Assembly (NCBI GenBank): GCA_003427395.1
Contig: BFEA01000016.1
Location: 1,855,916 to 1,889,651 of the forward strand
Source of the DNA: Chara braunii
Lineage: Eukaryota; Streptophyta; Charophyceae; Charales; Characeae
DNA length: 33,736 bases
Direction: 5' to 3'
Shown: positions 8,460 through 18,619 of the stretch, in pieces
How positions within the stretch are numbered: position 1 is the first letter of the stretch
How the letters are laid out: the number at the start of each line of letters is the position of its first letter
Notes under the pieces: model-generated
Seen by the model: the letters and a program-made list of their open reading frames with translations, nothing else
Databases searched by the model: none
Told to the model about the DNA's origin: nothing
Program-made: the position numbers and the translations under genes

Positions 8460-9640
8460 AGGATAGTTTTAATGAAGCTGATCAAGTAGTTGGACCGTCC
8501 CAGTTTTGACTGAAGCTGCCAAGTTATGCATTTCATTCCTATATTGACCGATAACACATTAGTTTTAATCCAATGATTACTCTTTTTTGTTGTGCAAATG
8601 ACAAAGTATCCATCTTCATGATAAGGAGTCGAGGACATTCGCAGCATCGTCATAGTCATTGTGTTTTCTCAAAAGTGTCGCCACCTCATTTTTTTAACCC
8701 AGGCCCACACTTCTTATACCGCAAATCTCATTCGCGAGAGTGGTGTTTACGTGTGTCCACTTTAAACTATATTTTTATCAGACAAGGCTTCTTAAGGTGT
8801 CAATTTATTTAGCGATGGCACGTAAGGAGGTCACCTTTGATTGTTAAGTCAGCTCCTCCTGCTCGTAATTAGGGGAGAGTCCACATCCCTCCTTAGTCGT
8901 CACGCGTCCAACCCTCTAGGAAGTAGTCTTGGGTACCCCTCCTCCTCAGTTGAGTACAAGTTTTGGATCTCATAAGTCGGGTCGTCTCCTCCAAATCGGC
9001 AGAGTACTCCCCTAAAAAGTGGTCCACTCTGGGTCGATAACAGGGTTGGCTCCTAAAGCAACGAACCCCCGCCGCATATGTTTCCTAGAGTGAGCTCTTA
9101 GACTCCAAGTGAAATCGTTCATCCCTTGCTCTCTCGCAAAATGTCCCTCAAAGTGGTGCAACAACCATCTAACACTCAAATACTAGTGCGGGGGGGCATC
9201 ACCACCTCAAATGTGAGGTTGTTAGTGGTGTTGCTGCCCTTTTATACTTGTTGGAGGGTTGTGGGCAGTAACTTAGCCCACAGGCAAAAACCTTGGCTCA
9301 ACCTGGACCCTTGATATGAACCCAAGATCAAGGGTCACAATCATTGATTTCCCCCTAGAGTAAACAAGGGCTTTCAAACTTTAACGTACCTGGGTCTTTC
9401 CAAGGCTGCGTGCGTCAAGAAAAGGTTGCACCAAACCATTCCTTGTGGGACTGCTCTACCCCCACATACTTCCTTCAACTATGCACCTTTCCAACCTTGT
9501 GGTCACGTTCAGGCTATCCCCATACTACCCCTTTCTAGAAAGGGTTCAATGAATCTGGCAAAAAACATGTCAAAGTTAAAAGAAAAAACAGAAGGAGAAA
9601 AAGGAAGAGAAAAAAAAAGAAAGGAAACATACCTCGTTCT
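8460..9640. other. unassigned DNA
   Basis: No gene, RNA or element recognised. Short open frames (62-79 codons) lack any domain. Base composition is ordinary, and there are no long simple repeats until the A-rich stretch at 9575-9625. Confidence 0.5.
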
Positions 9641-9685
9641 TCCCCATCCCTGCTTTATTAGCAGGGCGTGTTGGAGGTGCCCGTT

Positions 9686-9996
9686 GGGCCACCCCAAACG
9701 TTTTTTTTTTTTTTTGAATAAAACCAGAACATCTTGACTAAAGAAAGTGATATGAGGAGCCTCCCCTAGTACGACCTCCGGTTTATCTAATCTATTTGTG
9801 GGGAACCGCACCTGCTGGAAAGCGGGTCCCACGACCCTTCGATACAATAAGGCTGTGTATACCCCTGTAAAACAATGGGTTGTTCGTACGTTCGTACGGC
9901 CTTCTCCTCCTTCGTACGACCTGTAAGAACAGCCGTTCGAGCCCAAATGGAGGCCTTCCAGGGGGGGGGGAGCGGATGCATGTCTAGGGCCACCCC
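9686..9996 (-). mobile_element. possible ~290-bp retroposon with A-tail and 10-bp flanking repeat
   Basis: GGGCCACCCC occurs at 9686-9695 and again at 9987-9996. Just inside the left copy is a T-run (9701-9715), so on the minus strand the unit ends in poly(A) beside the duplicated site. This is the geometry of LINE-driven retroposition. The body holds a weak box-B-like GGCTCGAACGG and no ORF of known type. CGTTT lies between the A-run and the flanking repeat, which weakens the case. Confidence 0.35.
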
Positions 9997-10156
9997 CCAG
10001 ATGAAAAAAAAAAAAAATTATTATTATTATTTTGGGGGTCGGGGGTGGGGTCGGGATAAACAAAAAAAAAAACAAAAGAATGATTGATGGGGGGAGGTTC
10101 GCCCTCCCAGCCGGACGCCCCCCCCACCCCACCCCCCGCCCACGCACACACACACA
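9961..10156. repeat. low-complexity G, A, ATT, C and CA runs
   Basis: A G10 run at 9961, an A-run near 10004-10017, (ATT)n, G-rich 10034-10056, A-run 10061-10075, C-rich 10118-10140 and short CA repeats near 10143. The 214-codon minus-strand frame across 9509-10153 owes much of its length to these tracts, so I do not call it a gene. Confidence 0.8.
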
Positions 10157-10227
10157 AATGTTTAGTGTATATTTCCGTGTTCTAGTGGAAGATACATTCG
10201 ATTTTGCTCATCCGATCAATGGAAGTA

Positions 10228-10396
10228 NNNNNNNNNNNNNNNNNNNNNNNNNNNNNNNNNNNNNNNNNNNNNNNNNNNNNNNNNNNNNNNNNNNNNNNNN
10301 NNNNNNNNNNNNNNNNNNNNNNNNNNNNNNNNNNNNNNNNNNNNNNNNNNNNNNNNNNNNNNNNNNNNNNNNNNNNNNNNNNNNNNNNNNNNNNNN
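10228..10396. other. assembly gap, 169 N
   Basis: Run of N. It abuts the A-run at the LINE 3' end, so the LINE's 3' target duplication cannot be seen. Confidence 1.
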
Positions 10397-10403
10397 TTTT
10401 TTT

Positions 10404-10800
10404 AATGTCAGAACCTCTCGGTTCTGGCTCCTGCCATTCTGGGGAGCGACAGTCCGGTTCCTATTCCCCCGGCAAGTCAAAACTGAGTACAACAAACCCA
10501 CACACGCTCCTCCCCATTCTGGTTGAGAGGTCCGAGTAGACGACATTGATTACTTCCCTAGGGAAGGATATACCACCCCTCACCCCTGCCTAAGTTAGCC
10601 TGCTTGACTTAAATTCTGACTGTTGAGAACCAGTCTGTACGGTAGACTTGTATACGATGGTTCAGCTAGCTCACTCCTCTCAGCTACACTGCTGTCTGAT
10701 CTGACTTTAAGCGCTGGAGTTGATTGCCTACTTCGTGATCTGAATGATGTACTGGTGAAGGTGGTATCCACTATTTTTATACCATAACATCCCTGGTCCT
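10404..10800 (-). other. LINE 3' untranslated region and A-run
   Basis: Non-coding sequence after the last LINE reading frame. On the minus strand it ends in CTGACATT followed by the A-run at 10403-10397. A similar ~50-bp stretch occurs at 58-115. Confidence 0.6.
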
Positions 10801-11290
10801 TCAGAGTACATCGTCAATCCCATACCAATGCAGGTCTACTATTGCTAACTGATGGGGCGGGAAGGGATCCGGGAACTCAGTGGCTGGTCGCAGCGGGAAC
10901 TCCTGTTCTACCACAGTCCAGTCTTTGAAACAAATACCGTAGTCTCTCCTAAACGCACCCTGCTGATCCCCCTGGGCAGGTCTACCTTCCCATCGGACGG
11001 AGGCAATCCAGCCCCCGCTCTCACTGCCCAACCAGTCTCTTGAGAATTGCTGGATTGATTGTGCTATGTCCTTGGCTGAGTGGAACAAGTCCAATTGGTT
11101 CTTTATTCGTTGCCACTGCAGCATTAATTCTTGTTGAACATATTGCTTTATTGTGTCTAATACCTCTCCTTCCTCCATACGGGCGCCTTCAATGGCATAT
11201 ACATAGCGTCTCCTCCAGAGAGCCCACATGACAGCTCTCCGTCCTATTTTAAACACTGTTCTCGAAGGCGCTATTTGTGGGGGGGGACCA
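10801..11290 (-). pseudogene. LINE ORF2 C-terminal extension, frameshifted
   Basis: An open minus-strand frame ends with a stop at 10801. It contains KIGRRAVMWALWRRRYVYAI and then ELMLQWQRIKNQLDLFHSA. Trp- and Arg-rich segments of this kind follow the zinc-binding motif in plant-type LINE ORF2 proteins. It lies in a different frame from the RT part; a C-run on the minus strand (about 11278-11286) is a likely shift site. The frame stays open upstream to 11508, but that part overlaps the RT-frame reading and is probably a shadow. Confidence 0.6.
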
Positions 11291-11365
11291 GGTTTCACAC
11301 AGTATGGCTCTCCAATCCTAACGCCATTTTGATCCTGTGCCCAGGCGGGACCAAATTGTATCCCA

Positions 11366-14332
11366 TCATCGCCATGTGAGGACAGCGCCTGGACATTGCA
11401 TGAATATATGCTCAATGGTTTCTGGGATTCTGCGGGAGGGGAAGACAGTGTGGCTCGATTTGCACCATGGCAATGCCTGCCCTCGCTGCTCCAGGCGGGT
11501 CCGATCAATCAACCAGTCATTGGTGGGTAAGCAACGATGTTCAATCTGCCATTGCAGTGAGGCCATCTTTGCTGGTCTGGCTCTGGTGGCAGTGAACCAA
11601 CGAATAGGACGGATCGGCGCAGCCCCTACATTCAGTTGGGATCTCCATCTCTCTCTTACCTTTTCCTTAATGTTTACTTTGGGGCGCAGCAGCCGGTACG
11701 CTGCCTTCACAGTGAGGTTTTGTAGTTTAATCTTCCCCCAGACTTTGCTTTGCCGTAATTGTGGCCACTGCCATTTCTCGGGGTCGAAGGGGAGATCATC
11801 CATGGAGGTGTTTGGCTGGTATGCAGTCCATACTTCCTTATCCCGTAGCACTCGGACCCTTTGTAAATCCTCACTTTTTCTCCATCTCGCCACATCCGGA
11901 GAGTATCGGGTAAGGACGTTATCTTTGCCTATGTGGAACAGATTAATCAGAATTTCATCCGACCGTACGACCACCACATTTCCTACACTTTTTGAGTCGT
12001 CTGGTACTGATACCCAGTCCCCTTCTTCCAGTCGTGGCCCTTTGCGCAAAATGCGCACCCAGTCCAGGGGAATCCCAAATATCAGCCTTTCTAGGTTTTC
12101 CTCAATATTATGGCAGTATTTAAGTGTCTCTCTCAGTTGTTGTATTGTTTTTCAATCCCTCGTCTCGGAGTTCCAAATATCTTTTATTCGTAAGATACCT
12201 TTTTTTACCCAGCTACACCACGGGGTGGCCGAACTGCAATACACCCTGCTATATCGGTCGGTGATCCTCCTATTGCCAAACAGGGGCTGGCGCATCACCT
12301 CCTCCCACCTCGAGGGAGGGGGGGTGTCTGGAAGAGGGAGTTGGCGCCAGGCTTTCAGGATCCTGGCCCAGAAGTCGTCCCGGACCAAATCCGTCCGGAT
12401 CGTTCCTTTAGTCTGCTCGCCATTCCCTCGAGTGCTTCGTGGCACCATCCAATAACGGTCTTCCAGCCAGGTCAACGGATGGACGTGTTGTGGGGCTTGT
12501 GGGGCAAGTCTGGCCATCTGTTCTAGTCTCAGGGCTTGCCATGGAAGCTGCTGTACAAACAATAGCCTCTTAGCCCATTGAAGCATTATTGCCATGACCT
12601 GAGTTTCTGGGTCGAGAATCCCGAGCCCCCCTTTAGTTTTGGGTTGGATCACCGAGGACCAGGCTACCCTGCTGATAACATTCGTAAGCTCAACATTGCC
12701 TCGCCACAGCTGAGCCGTTACCTGACGCTTTAATGATCGGATGGTTGTCTTGCTAAGAGCCCAGATTGCAAATTTGTACCAAAGAGCTGCCAACACCACA
12801 CTGTTAATCGCCAGTACCCTACCAAAAAGGGAGGTGTGTTGCTCTTTCCAACTGGCTAGTTTTTCCAAGGCGGGTTTCAATATCCACTCATCATTCGATG
12901 CTGGCCGGCCTAGAGATGTTAGCATGATTCCGAGTACCCTAACCGGGGCCTCTTCGGGGAGCCACTTAACCCGTGGAAGATCCGGGGGGCGGGCTCCTTG
13001 ATGGTGGATCCACCAATCCAAAGTTTTATTTCCCCAGTTGATAGTCATATCTGAGATTGCCGCAAATCGATCGAATAATCTTCGGATCTCCTCTATGTTT
13101 GTTGTGGTAGCATCTACCATAATTGTCAGGTCATCTGCGAATAGCGAATAGATGGGGATAGCGTAGTCCAGGATGGCCGAAATCTGCAACTTCCGCAGAT
13201 TTATGTTGGCACGGAGGTTTGCGGCCAGTGCCTCCATCACGATTATGAACAGGAAGGGTGCCAAAGGGTCACCCTGTCTGACTGACCGTTGGAGCGGAAA
13301 GGTCAGTGCCACGCTGTCATTGACCTGGACCCTCGTCGTGGCGTTATGATGTAAGATTTCAGTCCAGCGCCGAAAGGACGGTCCAATGTTCATTTTCTCC
13401 ATGTAGCTATCCATAAATTGTCAATCTACATGATCATAGGCCTTTTCAAAATCAATGAAAACCACCGCCACATTCTGTTTGTCTTGTCGTGTGAGTTTGA
13501 GGAGCTCATTAACCAGCAGGACGTTGTCGTGGATCCTGCGCCCTTTGACGAATCCAGTCTGTGTAGGGTGAATCAGGCGATTCGCGAGGGCTTTCGCGAG
13601 CATCTTGTACACCACCGTCAACAAAGTTATTGGTCTATAGTTCCTAATGTCCATTTTGTCTCCCTTTTTGAACAGGAGGGTGAGGACGCTCTGTCCCACT
13701 AGCTCGCCCATCTGCCCTGTCTCCCACACCTGATTATAGAAGTCGATGAGGTCTGAGGCCATATGGGTCCAGAGGGTCTCCCAAAACTCTTTAGGGAATC
13801 CGTCTATTCCCGGCGTCTTCTCTTCCTCCATCTGCATCATTGCCGTCCAGATTTCCTCCTTGGACAAGGGGCGATCCAGGTCCGTTTTTTGTTGGTCTGT
13901 CAGGGTCTTTTCGAGGGGCCTCAGGAATTCTTCGATTTCTTTCTCCCTGGTCTCTTTCTCCCTTCGTGTGCAGCGGGAAGTGAAGAGATCGTTAAAGAAG
14001 GATCTTGCTATCTGCACACATTGGGGGGTGGAGGTGACGATATCCTGTTGACCGGTTTGCGGATCATAAAGTGTTTGTATGGTGGATCTGTGTACACATA
14101 CTCGGGCCATGCTAAAGAACCTTTTGTCCATGGTTCCCTCTGTTTGGTATCGTGCTAGTCGCCCCCGAATGCGTGCACCCTCCCATCGTTGTGCGGCAAA
14201 CTTCTGCAGTTGTTCTTTCAAGGACTGTATATTTGGATCCCTTTGTCGAGTCTGGTGAGGTTCGTGTGAGTTGTGTTGATGTGTCTGCAGAATTTCATGT
14301 GGATTATGCGGGTCGTGGGTCTGGTTAACAAA
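11366..14332 (-). pseudogene. LINE ORF2 reverse transcriptase with zf-RVT-like C-terminus
   Basis: One minus-strand frame carries the whole RT, broken only by TGA at 13421-13423 and 12152-12154. Motifs in order: PGIDGFPKEFW; FKKGDKMDIRNYRPITLL; TGFVKGRRIHDN; catalytic FIDFEKAYD (13459 onward); RSVRQGDPLAPFLF; catalytic FADD (13141-13130); VRVLGIML; and KGGLGILDPE. The C-terminus has RCLPTNDWLI, then ETIEHIFMQCP near 11390-11420, which matches the His-Cys half of the zf-RVT motif. The usual first Cys of the CPxC pair appears as Leu (LPWC). RT would copy element RNA at the nicked target. The first TGA sits where related LINEs have Trp after the catalytic FxDxxKAYD motif, so it is probably a TGG to TGA change. 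Confidence 0.93.
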
Positions 14333-14401
14333 TTAATTTTTTTGTGTGGTCCGGAATTTTCTTTAATTCGTTTAATCCATCTGCGCTGTTGATTTTCAAG
14401 T

Positions 14402-15477
14402 TACTGCAGCCGTTGGTGAATCTCCATCTCTTGCTGGTATCTCTTGGTTGCTAACAATTTAGAGTATTCCTGACATTTCCTACCCAGATAGAATAAACGA
14501 TTATTAAACCAGTCAATTTCATTCTGAATATGTGGTTTTTGTGTATGCCAATACGTCCAACAGTCTGTGATATATCTCTGAAAAGTTTGTTGTTGAAGGA
14601 TGGAAGTATTAAGTTTTTAGAATCCAGGGCCGTGATCTGGTTTCTTATGGAAAGAGAAAACAGCTGTACACATTTTGTGATCCAGTCCCGGGTAGGTGCT
14701 GGCTGGTAAGATTGCTGCAAGGAGCAGCGAGCCTTCCAGATCTTCTGAGGTCAATATTAAGTCAATCCTAGATCTCGTCTGGTGCTCCGTACCAGTTTTA
14801 CGCAGACATTAGTAATATCGTGTGTCTGGGTTAAGTCTTCGAAAGGTGTCGAATACCTTTAGGGACAGACAAAGTTCGCTGATCATTCGCTCATCCTCCT
14901 CTACATACCATGGAGCAGGGGAGGGTGTTCGCCATCTATCCTTCCATCGATCTGGGGCTGCATTGCAATCCCCTGCAATAATGATCGGGACCCCGTTTGG
15001 GATGTGCTGTTTAATATTTTCAAAAAAAAAATTCCTTTCATTCACAGCATTGGGGGCGTAGATGCATAGTATGCACACAATTTCCAATTCCAGGGTAACC
15101 AAAATTGACACCCAGCGGCCTTCCTCCTGATCCATTGCCCAGTACACCGGATCAGCCCGGGATCCAGGGGGGATCCAAATAGCCACCCCTGCGCTCCCTG
15201 GTTTTGGGGCATGTGCCCTGAAGGCCTTATATGGCCAGACTAATTTATGTATGCGGTTATGCTCCGGAGTGTCCATCAAGTGCGTTTCTTGGACACATAC
15301 GATGTCTGGCCAATCTCTGCCCCCCACCCCTCTCATCAGGTCCCAAATTGCGTTGTGTTTTTCCGGTTTGCTCGAGGCGAGACCATTGACATTCAATGAT
15401 CGCAGGTCCAGGTCCGCCGCCCTCTTGAATTGGTTCCAGATGCGGTCTTTCCCATATACTGCTTTAACAGGGTCCAT
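14402..15477 (-). pseudogene. LINE ORF2 N-terminal APE-type endonuclease
   Basis: ATG at 15477, 37 nt after the upstream ORF stop. Motifs: LRSLNVNGLASS (N near residue 31), VCVQETHL (catalytic Glu64), GSAGVAIWIPPG, ILCIYAPN (Tyr140), IIIAGDCNAAPDR (Asp170, Asn172), then TRSRIDLIL (Asp239) and LDHKM (Asp266, His267), the terminal Asp-His of the APE fold. The same frame is interrupted by TAA at 14809-14811, 14617-14619 and 14401-14403. It continues as a basic, Gln-rich linker (RYQQEMEIHQRLQ) towards the RT. A frameshift is needed to enter the RT frame; the T7 run at 14337-14343 is the likely place. The domain would nick target DNA to prime reverse transcription. Confidence 0.92.
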
Positions 15478-15514
15478 TTAGTTGTCTTGCTGTTATCCCC
15501 TGGTCCAAAAGTGC

Positions 15515-16045
15515 TCACAACCTAGTCCATGACAACTGTTCCCATTCCCAATCTGTGGCTCCCGCCGGCATCCTGAGAAGCGCACACAGGCTTTTTTGGA
15601 CGTCGCACTCGGACCATATGTTGCTATGCTTAATCCTGACCGTCTGCAGGTTTAGCAATTGACTGTAAGTGTACCATCTCAGCCTGGCGGGATCGAAGCG
15701 TATGTATATGTCTCTCTGTGCAATCTTGGCGGGGCCTGTCACAATCGAGGCCAGGGCTTGAGCCCCGGGCGGTAAGGATTCTGCAATGCAGGATTCCAGC
15801 TGCATTTGCAGAATCCCTGCCGCTGCCTCCGTGGTGCAGTTTTGTGGGCTAGCCCAGAACGATGACCAACCTTGTAGCGTGACGTCTCCCTGATGACACA
15901 CGGCACCCACAGCGTTGTTGATCACCTTCCGCTCAGTACCCACAACGTTCTCCTCCTCTCCCCTGTTCTGTCTCTCCGCACGGTACCCACAGCGTCGTTC
16001 ATCACCCTTCACACGCAATGACTTCGTTAGCACGACCCTCACCAC
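15515..16045 (-). pseudogene. possible LINE ORF1 C-terminal part
   Basis: A minus-strand open frame ends 37 nt before the endonuclease start. The last ~110 residues read as ordinary protein (WASPQNCTTEAAAGILQMQL, IAQRDIYIRFDPARLRWYTY, ending EWEQLSWTRL). The position directly upstream of ORF2 and the shared strand suggest ORF1, usually a nucleic-acid-binding protein, but I see no CCHC or RRM motif. The N-terminal part (15900-16045) overlaps short direct repeats around GTACCCACAGCGTCGTTCAT and is probably not coding. Confidence 0.42.
15903..16008. repeat. short spaced direct repeats near the LINE 5' end
   Basis: GCACCCACAGCGTTGTTGAT at 15903, GTACCCACAACGTTCTCC at about 15937 and GTACCCACAGCGTCGTTCAT at about 15983. 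Repeated 5' UTR units are common in LINEs, so this may be the 5' UTR. Confidence 0.6.
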
Positions 16046-16087
16046 GGACCCTTAAAGATGCGCGCCCAAATCTTTCCATGTTGATGG

Positions 16088-16510
16088 ACTGATCGATCGA
16101 GTGTTTGATTGCTTGATTCATTGAGCGATTGATTGTTTGATTGTTCCGTTGATTGGTTGATTGGTTGATTGGTTGATTGGTTGATTGGTTGATTGGTTGA
16201 TTGGTCGATTGGTTGATTGGTTGATTGGTTGATTGATTGCTTGATTGGTTGGTTGAGCGGTTGATCGATCGATTTGATTGTTCTGTTGATTGGTTGATTG
16301 GTTGATTGATTGCTTGATTGGTTGGTTGAGCGGTTGATCGATCGATTGATTGCTCGATCGTCGATTGATTATATGTTTGGTCGCTTGACGGAGTGAGTGA
16401 TCCATCACTCGGTCGATCTGTCGGCTGGGCGATCGTCCAACTGATTGATTGGTCGTTTGGTTGGTTGATCGATTGCCCTATTGAAGGAGTGATTGTTCGA
16501 TCGATTGGAA
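16088..16510. repeat. (TTGATTGG)n and related ATTG-type array
   Basis: A run of TTGATTGG 8-mers mixed with GATTGATTG and GATCGATC. A larger internal duplication starts GATTGATTGCTTGATTGGTT at about 16231 and 16304 (period ~73). The minus-strand Asn-Gln-Ser-Ile-rich frames are artefacts of the repeat. Confidence 0.93.
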
Positions 16511-16570
16511 AGTGGAAAAACCGGCACCCAACACATGCGCGCGCACAAACAACTTGAAACAAATGCGCGG

Positions 16571-16596
16571 ACACACACACACACACACACACACGA

Positions 16597-16625
<29 letters not shown>
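16571..16625. repeat. (CA)n microsatellite
   Basis: About 27 AC units with one GA interruption, inside the first higher-order unit. Confidence 0.98.
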
Positions 16626-16627
<2 letters not shown>

Positions 16628-16865
16628 TGGTCGCGAATATTCCTGTATTCCAAGGGACGAATCGATTGATCCGAGGGGAAGGGATTGCCACATTTCGTCA
16701 TCGATTGATTGTTTTTTGCTCGACTGACCGATTGGCTGTTTTGTTCCCTCGGCTTTCCCATTTTCTTGATTGTTCTAGTGTTTGACTGATTGACTGGTAG
16801 ATCGGCGGGGCAGGGGTCGCCCCACACCACCCGCCACCTCCCTTGCGCCCGCGTGCACACAGAAA

Positions 16866-16883
16866 CGCACAAACGCACACACA

Positions 16884-16930
<47 letters not shown>
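16866..16930. repeat. (CA)n microsatellite
   Basis: AC units with one AT interruption, inside the second higher-order unit. Confidence 0.98.
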
Positions 16931-16931
<1 letters not shown>

Positions 16932-17084
16932 CGTGCACACATGTGCAGTAGCGAATTTCTCGACGCTCCTCGGGAAGGGTACATCGATTGGGAGGCGTCG
17001 CCCCACACCGTCATCGATTGCTCGATCATTCGTTAGTCAACAGATCGATTGTTCCAATCATTGATTTTCTCTTTGTCTGTTTTG

Positions 17085-17113
17085 TCGATTGATTGATTGA
17101 TTGATCGATTGAA

Positions 17114-17144
<31 letters not shown>

Positions 17145-17152
17145 CTGATTGT
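17085..17152. repeat. (GATT)n tetranucleotide repeat
   Basis: About 16 GATT-type units with a few GATC and GAAC variants. Confidence 0.95.
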
Positions 17153-17204
17153 TCGGTGGGATGGGGATCGCCCACCCCGCAGCCATCCAGCACCCGCCCG
17201 CCCT

Positions 17205-17261
17205 CACACACACACGCACACACGCAAACACACACACGTGAACACACAAACACACACATCA

Positions 17262-17302
<41 letters not shown>

Positions 17303-17308
17303 AACGCA
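17205..17308. repeat. interrupted (CA)n microsatellite
   Basis: CA repeats broken by G, AA, GTG and TCAT, inside the third higher-order unit. Confidence 0.97.
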
Positions 17309-17440
17309 CATGCGAAGTAGTGAATATTCCGACTTTCCAGCGGAAGCTTTGGTCGATTCTGCCCATTTCTCGGATGGAAGTCGTGAGAGCCCAAACGTGG
17401 CCTTGGAGAGTAACCTATTGCCCGATGTGACTGGATCGAC

Positions 17441-17458
17441 ACACTCTCTCTCTCTTCT

Positions 17459-17542
<84 letters not shown>
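17441..17542. repeat. (CT)n microsatellite
   Basis: About 50 CT units with two TTCT slips at the left end. Confidence 0.98.
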
Positions 17543-17545
<3 letters not shown>

Positions 17546-17589
17546 CTCCGGCGCACACGCACACACACACACCCACGCATCACTTTGAC

Positions 17590-17990
17590 AGCGGTCGCAG
17601 GTTATCCCTTGTGCGAGGTAAGGAACGGGAGGAGTGCCTGGCTGCCGAAAGCGCTCATCGGAATCATGAGTGGTTTTTCAACAAAACCATCCATGACTTC
17701 GACGGACTGTCTCGTCAATCGAACAAGCGGAAAAAACTAATCAATCTGCCAGAATTGCGAGCACATACAACCCGCATTCACGTGGCTTGCGTGAACCCTC
17801 CCTGGCAGGCCACTGCCGTGTTCACGGAATCCCGGGAGTTGCGGACAGGCACTCGATCTGTAGACAGGATTCCCNCGACTTGTGACGACGCAGCCCGACG
17901 ACGACCGACATGGCGTCATTTGNCTGCNACAAACNCGNNGCNGGTGNGGAACGAGACAGCACAACATGAAACGGCNCANCACCCGACACA
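17590..17990. other. unassigned DNA with scattered N
   Basis: A plus-strand frame is open from 17611 to 18012, but it crosses about a dozen N positions (17875 onward) and shows no domain. I do not call it. Confidence 0.4.
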
Positions 17991-17992
17991 AT

Positions 17993-18608
17993 CTCGACGG
18001 CTGCATGGCTGAAGTCCGCCNGCATCCGGACTTCATCCCGGCAGCGTGGAACACAGGGCACCTGTATGACAGCATCCAAGTCCTGAAGGCGGCGCCGCCG
18101 AACGCACTCACCCCCGAGGGCTTCAACCCGCATAGAGTACTGCTTTGTTTTTTTCTCGCAGTGCCGCAGTGACAAGTCCGGATGCCAGCGGACTTCGACG
18201 GCTGCATGGCTGAAGTTCGCCGGCATCCGGACTTCATCCCGGCAGCATGGAACACAGGGCACCTATATGACAGCATCCAAGTCCTGAAGGCGGCGCGGCC
18301 GAACGCAATCACCCCTGAGGGCTTCAGGCCGCATAGAGTGCTGCTTTGTTTTTTCTCGCAGTGCCGCAGTGACTAGTCCGGATGCCCGCGGACTTCGACG
18401 ACTGCATGGCTGAAGTCCGCCGGCATCTGGACTTCATCCCGGCAGCATGGAACACAGGGCAGCTGTATGACAGCATCCAAGTCCTGAAGGCAGCGCCGCC
18501 GAACGCACTCACCCCTGAGGGCTTCAAGCCACATAGAGTGTTGCTTTGTTTTTTCTCGCATTGCCGCAGTGACAAGTCCGGATACCGGCGGACTTTGATG
18601 CACAACAC
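17993..18608 (+). repeat. 200-bp tandem array, about three units, with hairpin junctions
   Basis: CTGCATGGCTGAAG recurs at 18001, 18202 and 18402 (periods 201 and 200). At each internal junction, a left arm starting GTCCGGATGCC faces a right arm ending GGCATCCGGAC around the 15-nt loop GACGGCTGCATGGCT or a variant. The stem is 21 bp with one or two mismatches (for example 18177-18233). The array starts with a right arm only and ends with a left arm only (about 18572-18592). Several N lie in the first unit. Confidence 0.92.
18182..18376 (+). other. recurrent 64-codon open frame in each 200-bp unit
   Basis: From ATG at 18182 (and its equivalent at 18382) the translation is varied and similar in each unit: MPADFDGCMAEVRRHPDFIP, then AAWNTGHLYDSIQVLKAA, then LTPEGF(K/R)PHRVLLCFF. 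It ends at a stop just before the next hairpin. I do not recognise the protein. The unit period (200-201) does not keep one frame through the array, so it is not one repeated-domain protein. It may be a decayed exon amplified as satellite, or chance. Confidence 0.3.
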
Positions 18609-18619
18609 GAATCGTCCCC

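Larger units (their letters stand above)
10397..16045 (-). mobile_element. nearly full-length non-LTR retrotransposon (LINE)
   Basis: On the minus strand, in order: a possible ORF1 tail (16045-15515), an APE-type endonuclease (15477-14402), a reverse transcriptase with all core motifs (14332 to about 12155), a zf-RVT-like C-terminus (to 11366) and a further basic tail (to 10801). A roughly 400-bp non-coding 3' region follows, ending in seven A beside the gap. Order and motifs are those of single-endonuclease LINEs with an L1-like plan. The 5' boundary is uncertain. The copy is inactive because of five nonsense codons and at least two frameshifts, but is otherwise well preserved, which implies fairly recent insertion. 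It once moved by target-primed reverse transcription, with the endonuclease nicking DNA and the RT copying the RNA. Confidence 0.92.
16500..17350. repeat. higher-order repeat: ATTG block, GC-rich block, (CA)n, GAATATTC block; three units
   Basis: Each unit has an ATTG-type stretch, then (in units 2 and 3) a block like GGGGTCGCCCCACACC or GGGGATCGCCCACCCC followed by CCGCC or CCGCCC, then a (CA)n tract, then a conserved GTAG(C/T)GAAT(A/T)TTC-like exit with CG-rich sequence. The GAAT positions are 16635, 16953 and 17322, so spacing is 318 and 369 bp, varying with CA length. Confidence 0.75.

Noticed and set aside
9509-10153. 214-codon minus-strand open frame
   Set aside because: Extended by poly-Lys, poly-Phe, poly-Ile and Pro tracts from simple repeats, and it runs through a probable retroposon and its flanking repeat. 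No domain.
11337-12455. 372-codon plus-strand open frame
   Set aside because: It lies antisense to the LINE RT C-terminus, and its translation has no domain. The minus-strand reading with RT motifs explains the region.
16002-16938. Long minus-strand frames rich in Asn, Gln, Ser and Ile, or Val-Cys repeats
   Set aside because: They are translations of the TTGATTGG and CA repeats, in several frames at once. No unique protein sequence.
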